Below are positions 27,047 to 35,809 of a stretch of DNA of 64,000 bases, piece after piece; positions within the stretch are counted from its first letter, which is position 1; every line of letters starts with the position of its first letter. The stretch covers positions 1 through 64,000 of the forward strand of contig CALVQT010000004.1 in assembly GCA_944358375.1 (NCBI GenBank), given 5' to 3'. This DNA is from an uncultured Bacilli bacterium (GTDB lineage Bacteria; Bacillota_I; Bacilli_A; RF39; UBA660). Position numbers and translations under genes: made by a program. The notes below the pieces were generated by a model. The model did no database searches and was not told the DNA's origin. It saw only the letters and a list, made by a program, of their open reading frames with translations.

Positions 27047-27939
27047 AATTAGAACATGTAACAAAATATTATGATGATTTTAGAGCAGTAAACGATTTGT
27101 CTTTTGAGATTAATGAGGGAGAAATATTTGGATTATTAGGGGTAAATGGTGCTGGTAAAACAACAACTTTTAGAATGATTATGGGTTTACTTGATATTAC
27201 AAGTGGAAAAATAACATTAGATGGAAAAAATATAGATTATTCAGTTAGTGATAAAATAGGATTTTTAACTGAAGAGAGGAGTTTATTACCATCTAAAACT
27301 GTGTTAGAACAAGCCATATATTATGGTGTTTTAAAAGGTATGAATGAAAAAGAAATAGAAAAAAAATTAGATTATTATTTAAAAGAATTTAACATTGAAG
27401 ATTATAAAAACAAAAAAATAAAAGAATTATCTAAAGGTAATCAGCAAAAAATACAATTTATAACTAGTATCATTCATGAACCTAAATTACTTATATTAGA
27501 TGAACCGTTTAGTGGATTAGATCCAATAAATATAGAATTATTTAAAAAAGAAATATTAAGATTAAAGAAAGAAAAAACCATTATTATTTTTTCATCTCAT
27601 ATGTTAGATCATGTAGAATATTTTTGTGATTCACTTGTAATATTAGTAAATGGTTGTACCATATTAAAAGGAAATATTATAAAGATAAAAGATGATTATA
27701 AAAAGAAAAATATAAAAGTGGTTGCTGATATAGATGAAAAAATTGTAAAAAAAATTAAGGGTGTTTTGAGTGTAGAAAAAAATAAAAATGAATACACAAT
27801 AAAAGTAGAAGATAAGAATATTATAGATGATGTTTTTAAATATATATCTAAGTGTAAAAATGTAGAAAAATTTGTTGTTGAAGCTCCTACATTAAATGAA
27901 ATATTTATAAGTAAGGTAGGTTTAGCATATGAAAAGTAA
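27040..27939 (+). CDS. ABC-2 transporter ATP-binding protein
   Basis: All ATPase motifs are visible: Walker A GVNGAGKTTT near residue 36, the signature ELSKGNQQKIQ near 128, Walker B LLILDEPFSGLDP near 149, and the H-loop FSSHMLDHVE. The C-terminal 80 residues resemble the DUF4162 extension of NatA-type exporters. It pairs with the permease at 27929 (11-base overlap). Such pairs export sodium, drugs or peptides; the substrate here cannot be read. The start overlaps pduL by seven bases, so all three may share a transcript. Confidence 0.9.
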   Translation: MLKLEHVTKYYDDFRAVNDLSFEINEGEIFGLLGVNGAGKTTTFRMIMGLLDITSGKITLDGKNIDYSVSDKIGFLTEERSLLPSKTVLEQAIYYGVLKGMNEKEIEKKLDYYLKEFNIEDYKNKKIKELSKGNQQKIQFITSIIHEPKLLILDEPFSGLDPINIELFKKEILRLKKEKTIIIFSSHMLDHVEYFCDSLVILVNGCTILKGNIIKIKDDYKKKNIKVVADIDEKIVKKIKGVLSVEKNKNEYTIKVEDKNIIDDVFKYISKCKNVEKFVVEAPTLNEIFISKVGLAYEK

Positions 27940-29284
27940 GTTTAATTTTTTAACAAAACAAAGCATAAAAAGCAAAATTCGTACAAAAGCGTTTATAGGA
28001 ATAAATATATTTTTATGTATATTATTAATTTCACTTATAAACTTAGATAGTATTATTAAATTATTTGGTGGAGATTTTGATGAGTTAATTAATATTTATG
28101 TTTATGATAGTGCTGGTATTGAAGATGCATTTATTACTTATATGAATGATGATACATTAGATGTACTTGGCAATTATAATGCAAAAGTAATTACAAGTGA
28201 TAAAGATATAGAAGATTTAAAAAAAGAAATAATCGATGATGAAAGTTCAGATATAATTGTTGAAATAACTCCGTATGAAGATGTAACTTTAGAAAATATA
28301 TTTGATGCTAAAATAATATCATATGAGTATATAGATAATATTTTGTTACAAAAAATAAATATGTCTTTAAATGCGATAAAAACAAATATAGCATTAGATA
28401 TGAGTAGTATAAGTGATGAAATACTATCTAGTATTAATAAGCCTGTAAATATACAAAGAGTATTATTAAATGAAGATTTGAATGAAAATGAAGAATTAAT
28501 GAAATTAATAGGGTCAATAGCAACTATTATATTTGTTCTTCCAATATTTATGTTAATAATAACTGTTGTACAAATGATTGGTGCTGAAATTAATGAAGAA
28601 AAGACATCTAAAGGTATGGAGATAATAATATCTAGTGTATCTCCTCAAACACATTTTCTATCTAAATTAGTATCATCTAATTTATTTGCATTGTTACAAA
28701 CATCATTATTGTTTGTATATAGTGTCCTTGGAGCGGGAATTAGATATATAACCAAAGGTACTTTAAATATTGGACAATTGCTTAGTAATTTAGCAACAAG
28801 TGAGAATGCAAGTGTTGGTGCTAATGAAATTATGGAATTAGTCAAACAAAGTGACATGTTAGTGCAATTGAAAACAGGCATACCATTTTTTATAGTTCTT
28901 ATATTGTTAACTTTTGCAGCATATACATTATTTATTGGTATTCTTGCAAGTATAACTACTAATATGGAAGATTTTAATCAAATACAAACACCAGTAATGA
29001 TTTTCTTACTCGCAGGATATTTTCTTGCAATATATGCATCTGTGTTTCAAGGATCTGTATTCTTAAAAACTATGTCATATATTCCTTTTATATCGGGTAT
29101 ATTAGCTCCGGTAATGTATTCATTGGGTGAAGTTGGTGTAATAGATTTATTTATATCAATAATATTACTTGTAGGAACTATATTAATATTGTATAAATAT
29201 GGATTAAAAATATATAAAGTTGGTATATTAAATTATTCATCAAGTAATTTATGGAAAAAAATATTTAAAGCATTGAGAAGTTAG
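27929..29284 (+). CDS. ABC-2 transporter permease (NatB-like)
   Basis: The arrangement is one N-terminal helix (about residues 23-42), a 150-residue outer loop domain, then five or six helices from residue 190 on. The INEEKTSKGMEIIISSVSP segment after the second helix is the conserved ABC-2 family motif. It is the membrane partner of the ATPase encoded immediately upstream. At 451 residues the length fits NatB/YhaP-like exporters. A hairpin terminator overlaps the stop codon. Confidence 0.85.
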   Translation: MKSKFNFLTKQSIKSKIRTKAFIGINIFLCILLISLINLDSIIKLFGGDFDELINIYVYDSAGIEDAFITYMNDDTLDVLGNYNAKVITSDKDIEDLKKEIIDDESSDIIVEITPYEDVTLENIFDAKIISYEYIDNILLQKINMSLNAIKTNIALDMSSISDEILSSINKPVNIQRVLLNEDLNENEELMKLIGSIATIIFVLPIFMLIITVVQMIGAEINEEKTSKGMEIIISSVSPQTHFLSKLVSSNLFALLQTSLLFVYSVLGAGIRYITKGTLNIGQLLSNLATSENASVGANEIMELVKQSDMLVQLKTGIPFFIVLILLTFAAYTLFIGILASITTNMEDFNQIQTPVMIFLLAGYFLAIYASVFQGSVFLKTMSYIPFISGILAPVMYSLGEVGVIDLFISIILLVGTILILYKYGLKIYKVGILNYSSSNLWKKIFKALRS

Positions 29285-29306
29285 TAATTACTGACTTCCT
29301 TTTATT
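29277..29306 (+). terminator. rho-independent terminator
   Basis: GAAGTTAGTA and TACTGACTTC form a stem across the permease stop codon, followed by CTTTTATTT. Confidence 0.7.
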
Positions 29307-29315
29307 TAGGAGAAT

Positions 29316-29344
29316 TTGACAACTTATAATAAAAATGTTATAAT
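29316..29344 (+). promoter_or_regulatory. sigma-A-type promoter
   Basis: TTGACA (29316-29321), 17 bases, TATAAT (29339-29344); one of the best consensus promoters in the window. Start codon at 29371. Confidence 0.8.
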
Positions 29345-29370
29345 ATTGCAAGTTTCATAAGGGGGTTGTT

Positions 29371-30090
29371 ATGAGAAAGATTGAGGATCTAGTATTACCA
29401 TCTATACCAAGTGATTTTAAATTTTTACACATTAATAGTGGTAATGTTGGAAATTGTTACTTAACAAAAGATGGTAAACTATTTAAAGAATTTTATAATA
29501 GTACTGATGAATATGGAATGTTAAAAAACATTTCTACATACTATGATTCAAAATTTTTAGCATTACCAGAAAAGTTTATTTTTTTAAAAAGAAATAAAAA
29601 TGAATTAATAGGTTATATTAGAGATTATATACAGGGAGATACTTTATTAAGATTACCTAATTCTGTTAAAATGGAAAATTTTATACAAGCTTTATATGAG
29701 TTTGAGTTAGATATTAATAAAAATGCCCAAATAGGTTTAAATTATGTTGATATGCATGCTGGAAATATAATCTATACGCCTAATAATGAATTTAGAATAA
29801 TTGATGTGGATTTTTTTGAACAATCATATGAAGAAGTAAAAGAAGTAGTGCGTGAAGCATTATATAATTTATATTATGTTTTTGGCTCAGATATGCTTAA
29901 TGCTTCAAAAATAGTGGATCCTGATATAAATGAAATAGTTTTAAAATCATCATCTGTGGGTAAAAAAGAATATTTAAGACCTTCTCAAATGTTTGAAGAA
30001 TTAATTTTTAAACTTGAAGAAAAGTACTTATGTAACATAGAAACATATAAAGATTTTAAAGATGGGTTAACATTAGCAAAAAGGAGATAA
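29371..30090 (+). CDS. protein-kinase-fold protein, likely phosphotransferase
   Basis: The catalytic-loop-like DMHAGNIIY near residue 126 and metal-loop-like RIIDVDFFE near residue 142 match the kinase/aminoglycoside-phosphotransferase fold (HxDxxxxN and DxD patterns in variant form). The N-terminal half is short, with GNVGNCYLTKDGKLFKEF as the glycine loop and lysine. At 239 residues it lacks a large C-terminal lobe. Target unknown. It is followed five bases later by a 5'-nucleotidase gene under the same strong promoter. ATG follows AAGGGGGTT. Confidence 0.65.
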   Translation: MRKIEDLVLPSIPSDFKFLHINSGNVGNCYLTKDGKLFKEFYNSTDEYGMLKNISTYYDSKFLALPEKFIFLKRNKNELIGYIRDYIQGDTLLRLPNSVKMENFIQALYEFELDINKNAQIGLNYVDMHAGNIIYTPNNEFRIIDVDFFEQSYEEVKEVVREALYNLYYVFGSDMLNASKIVDPDINEIVLKSSSVGKKEYLRPSQMFEELIFKLEEKYLCNIETYKDFKDGLTLAKRR

Positions 30091-30095
30091 TAATT

Positions 30096-30677
30096 ATGGC
30101 AAAAATAGCAATAGATATTGATGATACTATTACTAATAGTTCTAAAGTAATAAGAAAATATGCAACGTTATATCAAGATAAATATACAAATGATAAAATA
30201 TTAACAAAAAAATTAGATGAAGTATTAAGAGGAATTTTTAATGATGATGCTATTAAAGAATTTTTTAAAGAATATGCTTGTGAAATGGCAAATAAATGTA
30301 AAATTAAATTTAATGCAAAAAAAGTGATAAATAAGTTGCATAAACAAGGCCATCAAATATATATTGTTACTGCAAGGAGTGATAATTACTATATAGATAG
30401 TTACAATTTTTGTAAAAATTATTTGGATAAGAAAAAAATTAAATATGATAAATTAATAACATCTCAATTATATAAAGTAAAAGTATGTCAAGAAGAAAGT
30501 ATCGATATTATGATAGATGATGCAGTTGATACTTGTGATAGTTTAAATAATGTAGGTATTAAGGCATTTTTATATAATAGTAAGTTAAATAAAAATAAAA
30601 AGACTATTAGTACTAGAGTTAATTCTTGGAATGAAGTATACAAACAAATACAAATATATTTAAAAAGCAACATTTAA
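30096..30677 (+). CDS. 5'(3')-deoxyribonucleotidase-like HAD phosphatase
   Basis: IAIDIDDTITNSS at the start is HAD motif I with the nucleophile and acid aspartates, IVTARSD near residue 89 is motif II, and IDIMIDDAVDTCDS near 135 is motif IV. The spacing and the helical cap match the NT5C branch that dephosphorylates deoxynucleoside monophosphates. It is cytoplasmic and co-transcribed with the kinase-fold gene upstream. The exact nucleotide preference cannot be read. Confidence 0.8.
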   Translation: MAKIAIDIDDTITNSSKVIRKYATLYQDKYTNDKILTKKLDEVLRGIFNDDAIKEFFKEYACEMANKCKIKFNAKKVINKLHKQGHQIYIVTARSDNYYIDSYNFCKNYLDKKKIKYDKLITSQLYKVKVCQEESIDIMIDDAVDTCDSLNNVGIKAFLYNSKLNKNKKTISTRVNSWNEVYKQIQIYLKSNI

Positions 30678-30690
30678 GTTGTTTTTTTTA
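30663..30690 (+). terminator. weak rho-independent terminator
   Basis: A short stem GCAAC/GTTGT around the stop codon followed by a run of T. Confidence 0.45.
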
Positions 30691-30731
30691 TTAAATATGG
30701 TATAAAATATATATATAAGGTAGGTTTATAT

Positions 30732-31727
30732 ATGATTATGGAAATACTAATATTAATTATTTTAATAATTATTAATGGAATTTTTTCAGCAACTGAAATT
30801 TCATTTTTATCAATTAATAAATATAAATTAAATAAAGCTATAAAGAATAATGATAAAAAAGCTATTAAAATAGCAACATTATTGAATGATACAAGTACTT
30901 TTTTAAGCGCTATTCAAGTGGTTATAACTTTATCAGGATTTTTAGCAAGCGCATTTGCAGCAGAGAATTTTGCAAGTGAACTTGCCCAAATAATTAATAT
31001 TTCATTTTTATCAAAAGATGTGCTTACTACAATATTATTAGTTATAATAACATTAATATTATCATTTTTTACTTTAGTATTTGGAGAATTATTACCTAAG
31101 AAAATAGGATTAGCATATTCATATAAATGGTCATTTATGATGATAAATACTGTATGTTTTACAATTAAAATTTTTAAACCATTTATATTTATATTAAAAA
31201 AGACTACAGATTTTTTATCTAAATTGTTAAAAATAAAAGATGAAATAATATCAGAAGATACACTTAAAGATAGTATTAGTGATTCTAATTTAGAAGAACT
31301 AGAAAAAAAATTATTATTAAATGTATTTGAATTTAATGATGTTACGGTTAAAGAAATAATGACACCTAAGAAAGAAGTTGTAACAATTAATATAAACGAT
31401 AGTAAAGAAAAATTATTAAATAAAATAGTTAGTACTAAATTTACGAGGTTTCCAGTTATTAGTGATAATAAAATAATTGGTATATTTAATGTTAAAGATT
31501 TAATATTATGTAATGAGTATAACATTAAAAATGTATTAAGAAAACCAATTAAAATTAAAAGTAATATGATAATAGATGATGCTTTTATGTTATTGAATAG
31601 TAATTATGAGCCAATTGCAATAGTAGAAGAAAATAAAAAATATATAGGAATAGTTACAATAGAAGATATTATAGAACATCTAATAGGCGATGTTTTTGAT
31701 GAATATGATAAAGATAAAAAACAGTAG
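30732..31727 (+). CDS. CNNM/CorC (hemolysin-family) ion transporter
   Basis: An N-terminal DUF21 membrane domain (four helices over residues 1-170, with ATEISFLSINKYKL near the start and FGELLPKKIGLAYS near 120) is followed by a CBS-pair domain (EIMTPKKEVVTI near 213 and IVTIEDIIEHLIGD near 310). Family members transport or sense magnesium or other divalent ions. The usual C-terminal CorC_HlyC transport-associated domain is missing, so at 331 residues it is a short form. It starts behind TAAGGTAGG. Confidence 0.85.
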   Translation: MIMEILILIILIIINGIFSATEISFLSINKYKLNKAIKNNDKKAIKIATLLNDTSTFLSAIQVVITLSGFLASAFAAENFASELAQIINISFLSKDVLTTILLVIITLILSFFTLVFGELLPKKIGLAYSYKWSFMMINTVCFTIKIFKPFIFILKKTTDFLSKLLKIKDEIISEDTLKDSISDSNLEELEKKLLLNVFEFNDVTVKEIMTPKKEVVTININDSKEKLLNKIVSTKFTRFPVISDNKIIGIFNVKDLILCNEYNIKNVLRKPIKIKSNMIIDDAFMLLNSNYEPIAIVEENKKYIGIVTIEDIIEHLIGDVFDEYDKDKKQ

Positions 31728-31750
31728 AATTTAATTTACTGTTTTTTATT
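31716..31750 (+). terminator. rho-independent terminator
   Basis: AAAACAGTA...TTACTGTTTT stem with a T-rich tail over the stop of the transporter gene; works for both strands. Confidence 0.75.
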
Positions 31751-31809
31751 AATTTAGTATTAAGAGATTTAATATCAATAAATAACTTTATGCATAATAA
31801 TACAAAAAA

Positions 31810-32694
31810 TTAATTTGATATTGTATCAATATGTATAGTTAAATTTATACTATATTGTTTTTTAATATCATTTTCAATCTTATTAATAGTATTATATATT
31901 TCATTGAAGTCTATATTATTGTTTACTTCAGCATGTAATGTCATATAATCATTATTATATCCATAAGTATGTATAATTAAATTATGTATTCCTTCTATAT
32001 AATCATAAGATAATATTTTTGATTTAATTTGATTTATTTTTTTACTTTTATCATTTATTAATAAATTATATATTTCATTTTTACAATTATTAATACTTGT
32101 ATATATTATAAATAATGATACTATAATTCCTAAATAACCATCTATGTTTATATTATATAATTTCATTATAAACATAGAAATTAGTATAGATGTATTAGTT
32201 ATAATATCATTTCTAGTTTCTAATGAATTAGTATATAGTGTTTTAGAATTGATTTTTTTAGAAGATTTTGTTAAAAAAATATATTGAAAGATTTTAACAA
32301 TTAAAGATATAAATAAAATAATATAAGTAATATAATTGATTATTAATTGTTCTGGTGAAATTATTTTATTTATTGACTTTATTAGAAATATTATGCCAAG
32401 TATAAACATAATCATAGACAAAAGTATACTAGACAAATTCTCATATTTTGTATAAATATATGGTCTATATTGATTTTCTTTTTTACTAGATAGTTTAAAT
32501 CCAATTATTGTTAAAATAGAAGAAGTCATATCAGTTACATTATTAAATGCATCTGACATAATAGTTATACTTCTAGAATATATTCCTAGAAATAATTTAA
32601 TTAATCCAAGAAATAAATTAATTATTATTCCAATTACTCCACAAAATATTCCATAATTGCTTCTATCATTGATATTTTTATATATTTTCTTCAT
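31810..32694 (-). CDS. cation diffusion facilitator, divergent
   Basis: The order of helices and the SDAFNNVTDMTSS segment in helix 2 identify the CDF family; helix 5 carries ETRNDIITNTS. Compared with the second CDF protein in this window (51395), the loop motif HNLGHGKAE is replaced by YRPYIYTKYEN and the helix-5 DHLND by ETRND, so metal-binding His and Asp are altered. The C-terminal cytoplasmic domain is kept. The start at 32694 is chosen because AAGAGGTG precedes it; upstream codons belong to a gene remnant. Function as a transporter is possible but uncertain. Confidence 0.75.
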   Translation of the reverse strand: MKKIYKNINDRSNYGIFCGVIGIIINLFLGLIKLFLGIYSRSITIMSDAFNNVTDMTSSILTIIGFKLSSKKENQYRPYIYTKYENLSSILLSMIMFILGIIFLIKSINKIISPEQLIINYITYIILFISLIVKIFQYIFLTKSSKKINSKTLYTNSLETRNDIITNTSILISMFIMKLYNINIDGYLGIIVSLFIIYTSINNCKNEIYNLLINDKSKKINQIKSKILSYDYIEGIHNLIIHTYGYNNDYMTLHAEVNNNIDFNEIYNTINKIENDIKKQYSINLTIHIDTISN

Positions 32695-32699
32695 GTTAC

Positions 32700-33130
32700 A
32701 CCTCTTATATAGTTTATGCACATAGAAAATTATGGTAAATAAAAAGCATAACAATTGGTTATTCAATTCATACAAATCATCCATGGTATGGTTTTTTCAA
32801 AATCATATATTGCCACATTATTTCTTTGATAATATCAATAACCAATAACATTATATTTTTATTTTTATCTTATCCTAAATTTAATAACATATTTTTGTCA
32901 TTGCAGTATAACCATCGCCACTACATATTAAAAAAAATATATTTATTTGAAAATATTCAAGAATTTCTAATGATTCATTATAATTGGTTATTTAATTACC
33001 ATTTTTTTAACTTTGAATAATGTTTTGCCACTATAAGATTGAACAACTTCTTCAAACAACTCACTAATTGGCGCTAGATAAGTTAGTGAAGTTATTTCAA
33101 ACGTTTTAATAAACTCATACAAATAAGAAT
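32700..33130 (-). pseudogene. gene remnants upstream of the CDF gene
   Basis: On the minus strand there is an open stretch reading TFEITSLTYLAPISELFEEV near 33110-33000, then SGDGYTAMTK near 32905, then NVAIYDFEKTIPWM near 32810, in different frames with stops between. VAIYDFEKTI looks like motif I of a HAD phosphatase (YDFDKT). The pieces need not come from one gene. Nothing intact is seen between 32695 and 33335. Confidence 0.35.
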
Positions 33131-33335
33131 TACCATAAATAATTTTTCATTAATATTTTTATTTATACTAAGCTCATCTTTTAATTTCTATTATATTTAA
33201 AGTAAAGATAATATTTCTTCTTTAGTACATCTGAAACAAAATATTAACAATCAATCACTTATAATATAACTATATCATAAGATATTGTAAAAAAATAAAA
33301 TTGTTTAGTTTAAAATTTAGTAAATAAAAAAAATG

Positions 33336-33344
33336 TGATATAAT
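33336..33344 (+). promoter_or_regulatory. extended -10 promoter
   Basis: TG-A-TATAAT lies 34 bases ahead of the SDR start at 33379. The -35 region is not convincing. Confidence 0.5.
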
Positions 33345-33378
33345 AAAAAAAACTAAGATAAGAAAGAAGGTATGATTT

Positions 33379-34119
33379 ATGTTAGAAGGAAAAGTAGCCA
33401 TTGTAACTGGTGGTACAAGAGGGATTGGAATAGAAGTTGTTAGAACATTTTTAAAAAATGGAGCTAAAGTTGTTTTATTTGGGACTAAAGAAGAAACAGT
33501 AAATAAAGCATTAAAAGAATTAAAAGAAGAAAATTTTAAATATGAAGTATGTGGATTTTATCCAAATTTAACGGATATAAACCAGGTGACTAATATATTT
33601 AAGCAAATAAAAGATAAATATGGAAAAATAGATATTTTAGTTAATAATGCCGGCGTTTCTTCAAGTATAAAATTTGAAGATTATAGTATGGAAGAATATG
33701 ATAGGGTAGTAAATACTAATTTAAAGTCAACATATGTGTGTTCAAAAGCTATATTAGAATATTTAAAAGAAACAAAAGGTGTAATATTAAATACAAGTTC
33801 AATGGTTAGTATTTATGGTCAACCAGCTGGGGTGATGTATCCAGCAACTAAATTTGCAATAAATGGAATGACAAAATCTTTAAGTAGAGAATTAGCCCCA
33901 CTTGGAATTAGGGTTAATGCTGTAGCACCAGGCATAATAGAAACAGATATGGTAAAAGTTCTTCCAAAAGAAGTAATTGAACCACTTATTAATACTATTC
34001 CTCTTGGAAGAATTGGAAAACCAAAAGATATTGCTAATGCATATTTATTCTTAGCTAGTGATATGGCAAGTTATATAACTGGAGAAGTATTGCAAGTTGA
34101 TGGCGCTGCTAGATGTTAA
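33379..34119 (+). CDS. short-chain dehydrogenase/reductase (FabG-like)
   Basis: Classical SDR of 246 residues: TGGTRGIG binds the nicotinamide cofactor, NNAG stabilises the sheet, the catalytic set is S at NTSSMVS, and YPATK with tyrosine and lysine, and GIRVNAVAPG closes the active site. FabG reduces 3-oxoacyl-ACP, but there is no fatty-acid gene next to it, so another alcohol or ketone substrate is equally possible. ATG follows AAAGAAGGT. Its end overlaps a frameshifted nucleotidyltransferase gene. Confidence 0.9.
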   Translation: MLEGKVAIVTGGTRGIGIEVVRTFLKNGAKVVLFGTKEETVNKALKELKEENFKYEVCGFYPNLTDINQVTNIFKQIKDKYGKIDILVNNAGVSSSIKFEDYSMEEYDRVVNTNLKSTYVCSKAILEYLKETKGVILNTSSMVSIYGQPAGVMYPATKFAINGMTKSLSRELAPLGIRVNAVAPGIIETDMVKVLPKEVIEPLINTIPLGRIGKPKDIANAYLFLASDMASYITGEVLQVDGAARC

Positions 34120-34509
34120 TGAATAAATATGATATATTAAAAAAATTAAGTGAATATAATTTCGATGTTGATTCATTTATAATCATATCTGGAGCAGCAA
34201 TGGTTTTATATGGAATAAGAGAAAATACAAATGATATTGACATTGCAGTAAGTTTAGAATATTATAAAAAATTATTTAAAGACTATAATCCAAAATTAGA
34301 AAAAGAATTTAAAGATAGAGCCAATTCATATATGATTGGGGATTATATTAATTTTAGCACAAATTTTTATAGCAATAAATTTATGTTAATAGATGGGATA
34401 TAGAGTACAAACTTTAGAAGAATTAATTAATTTAAAGAAAAAATTAAATAGACAAAAGGATATTGAAGATTTAAAATTAATAAAAAAATATAAAAAAATT
34501 GAATTATAA
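34113..34509 (+). pseudogene. nucleotidyltransferase-fold gene with a one-base frameshift
   Basis: The N-terminal frame (ISGAAMVLYGIRENTNDIDIAV) shows the GS/GA...DxD pattern of the AbiEii/MNT-like nucleotidyltransferase fold. The frame stops at a TAG after MLIDGI. One base removed from GGG near 34395 would restore GYRVQTLEELINLKKKLNR and KDIEDLKLI to a stop at 34509, which is the normal C-terminal part of this family (helix with lysines that follows the transferase core). So the gene is either freshly broken or a sequencing error. Whole product would be about 131 residues. It begins inside the SDR stop (TAATG). Confidence 0.7.
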
Positions 34510-34520
34510 TTCAATTTTTT
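34492..34520 (+). terminator. rho-independent terminator
   Basis: AAAAAAATTGAATT and AATTCAATTTTTT form a near-perfect stem over the end of the nucleotidyltransferase gene. A second palindrome (GAAAAGTCAA/TTGACTTTTC) lies at 34600-34620. Confidence 0.65.
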
Positions 34521-34677
34521 AATTTTAAGTAAAATCATTATAAAATCTAAATTTTTTGAAATTTTATGAAAAAAATAATTTATAAAGCATAAAATTAATG
34601 AAAAGTCAAATTGACTTTTCATTTTAACATAGTATAATTTATGATACCTTTTAAAGTTATAAGGTGAGGGAGAAAAA

Positions 34678-35748
34678 ATGAAAGATAGTAGAAGTATTAA
34701 AGCTACTTTAGATGATTTATTTTTGAAAAACGATACTGTGTTTATTACACCACATAATAGACCAGATTTTGATGCTTTGGGTGCATCTATTGGAATGGCA
34801 TTAATTGCTAAGAAAAATAGAAAGAAATGTTATATAATACTAGATGATGATGTAAAAAAATTAGATGAATCAACAAGAAAGGAAATTGAAGATATTAATA
34901 GCGTATTTGATGTTGTTAAATCAAAAGATATTCCTTATGTTTTAGGAAAAAATAATTTATTAATAACAGTTGATGTTAATAAAGATTATTTGATACCACA
35001 AGGAATAGCTCAAATATTAGATGAGTTTAATGATATAGTTATATTAGATCATCATAAACCAGATAACAATACTATTAAAACAAATTATTCATATATAGAT
35101 GATTCACTCTCTAGCATATGTGAAGAAATAACTAGATTAATGTTATTGTATGGTGTAAAGATAACATCAGATACAGCAAATTATTTATTAGCGGGTATAT
35201 TATTAGATACTAATAAGTTTACAAAAAATACTTCACAAGCTACTTTTGAGGTAGTGGCTAAACTTATTCAAAAAGGTGGAAATACTGCTGTTGCTAATCA
35301 ACTATTTTTAGAAGATTTTGAAAATGATAGAAAAATGTTACAAATAATAAATGATGTTTCATTTAATAATTATGGTTATGCAATCGCAGGTGGAACAGAT
35401 GAATTAATAAGAATGTATAATGTAGAAGATATAGCAAAAGCAGCTGATTATTTATTAAAGTATAGAGTAAATGCCACTTTTGCTATTGGATATATTGATG
35501 ATGATTTAATATCTGTTAGTGCTAGAAGTAAAGGAATGATAGATGTATCTAATGTTATGGCAATATTAGGCGGTGGTGGCAACGAAACTTCAGCTGCTGC
35601 TAAAATAAGAGGAAGAAGTATTAGTGAGGTTAAACAAGCAATAAATAATTTATTAATTCCAGGTCATTATATGGGATGGGATATAGAAGATATTAAAAAA
35701 GATGTATATGGAGAATTAAATAAAGATAATATGATATTAAAAAAATGA
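34678..35748 (+). CDS. DHH-DHHA1 phosphodiesterase, GdpP-like without the sensor part
   Basis: TPHNRPDFDALGASIGM holds the DxD metal ligands, VILDHHKPD is the DHH motif, and GGGGNETSAAAKI is the DHHA1 signature. The sequence corresponds to the C-terminal half of GdpP, which cuts the second messenger cyclic di-AMP. The membrane, PAS and GGDEF parts of GdpP are absent, giving a soluble 356-residue enzyme. The usual histidine in GGGGH is asparagine here. It may degrade cyclic di-AMP or pApA/nanoRNA. It begins behind AAGGTGAGGGAG. Confidence 0.8.
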   Translation: MKDSRSIKATLDDLFLKNDTVFITPHNRPDFDALGASIGMALIAKKNRKKCYIILDDDVKKLDESTRKEIEDINSVFDVVKSKDIPYVLGKNNLLITVDVNKDYLIPQGIAQILDEFNDIVILDHHKPDNNTIKTNYSYIDDSLSSICEEITRLMLLYGVKITSDTANYLLAGILLDTNKFTKNTSQATFEVVAKLIQKGGNTAVANQLFLEDFENDRKMLQIINDVSFNNYGYAIAGGTDELIRMYNVEDIAKAADYLLKYRVNATFAIGYIDDDLISVSARSKGMIDVSNVMAILGGGGNETSAAAKIRGRSISEVKQAINNLLIPGHYMGWDIEDIKKDVYGELNKDNMILKK

Positions 35749-35809
35749 ATATAATTGATATTTAAATATAATAATGCTATACTTATATAGTATTTTGGAG
35801 GATAGAATT

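Noticed and set aside
30914..31525. 203-codon minus-strand open frame
   Set aside because: It is the antisense of the CorC/CNNM transporter, which has clear DUF21 and CBS motifs.
32826..33020. 64-codon plus-strand open frame
   Set aside because: Phe/Tyr/Ile-rich with no ribosome binding site; the region reads better as minus-strand gene remnants.
34386..34622. 78-codon minus-strand open frame
   Set aside because: Overlaps the nucleotidyltransferase end and its terminator; low-complexity Phe-rich composition.
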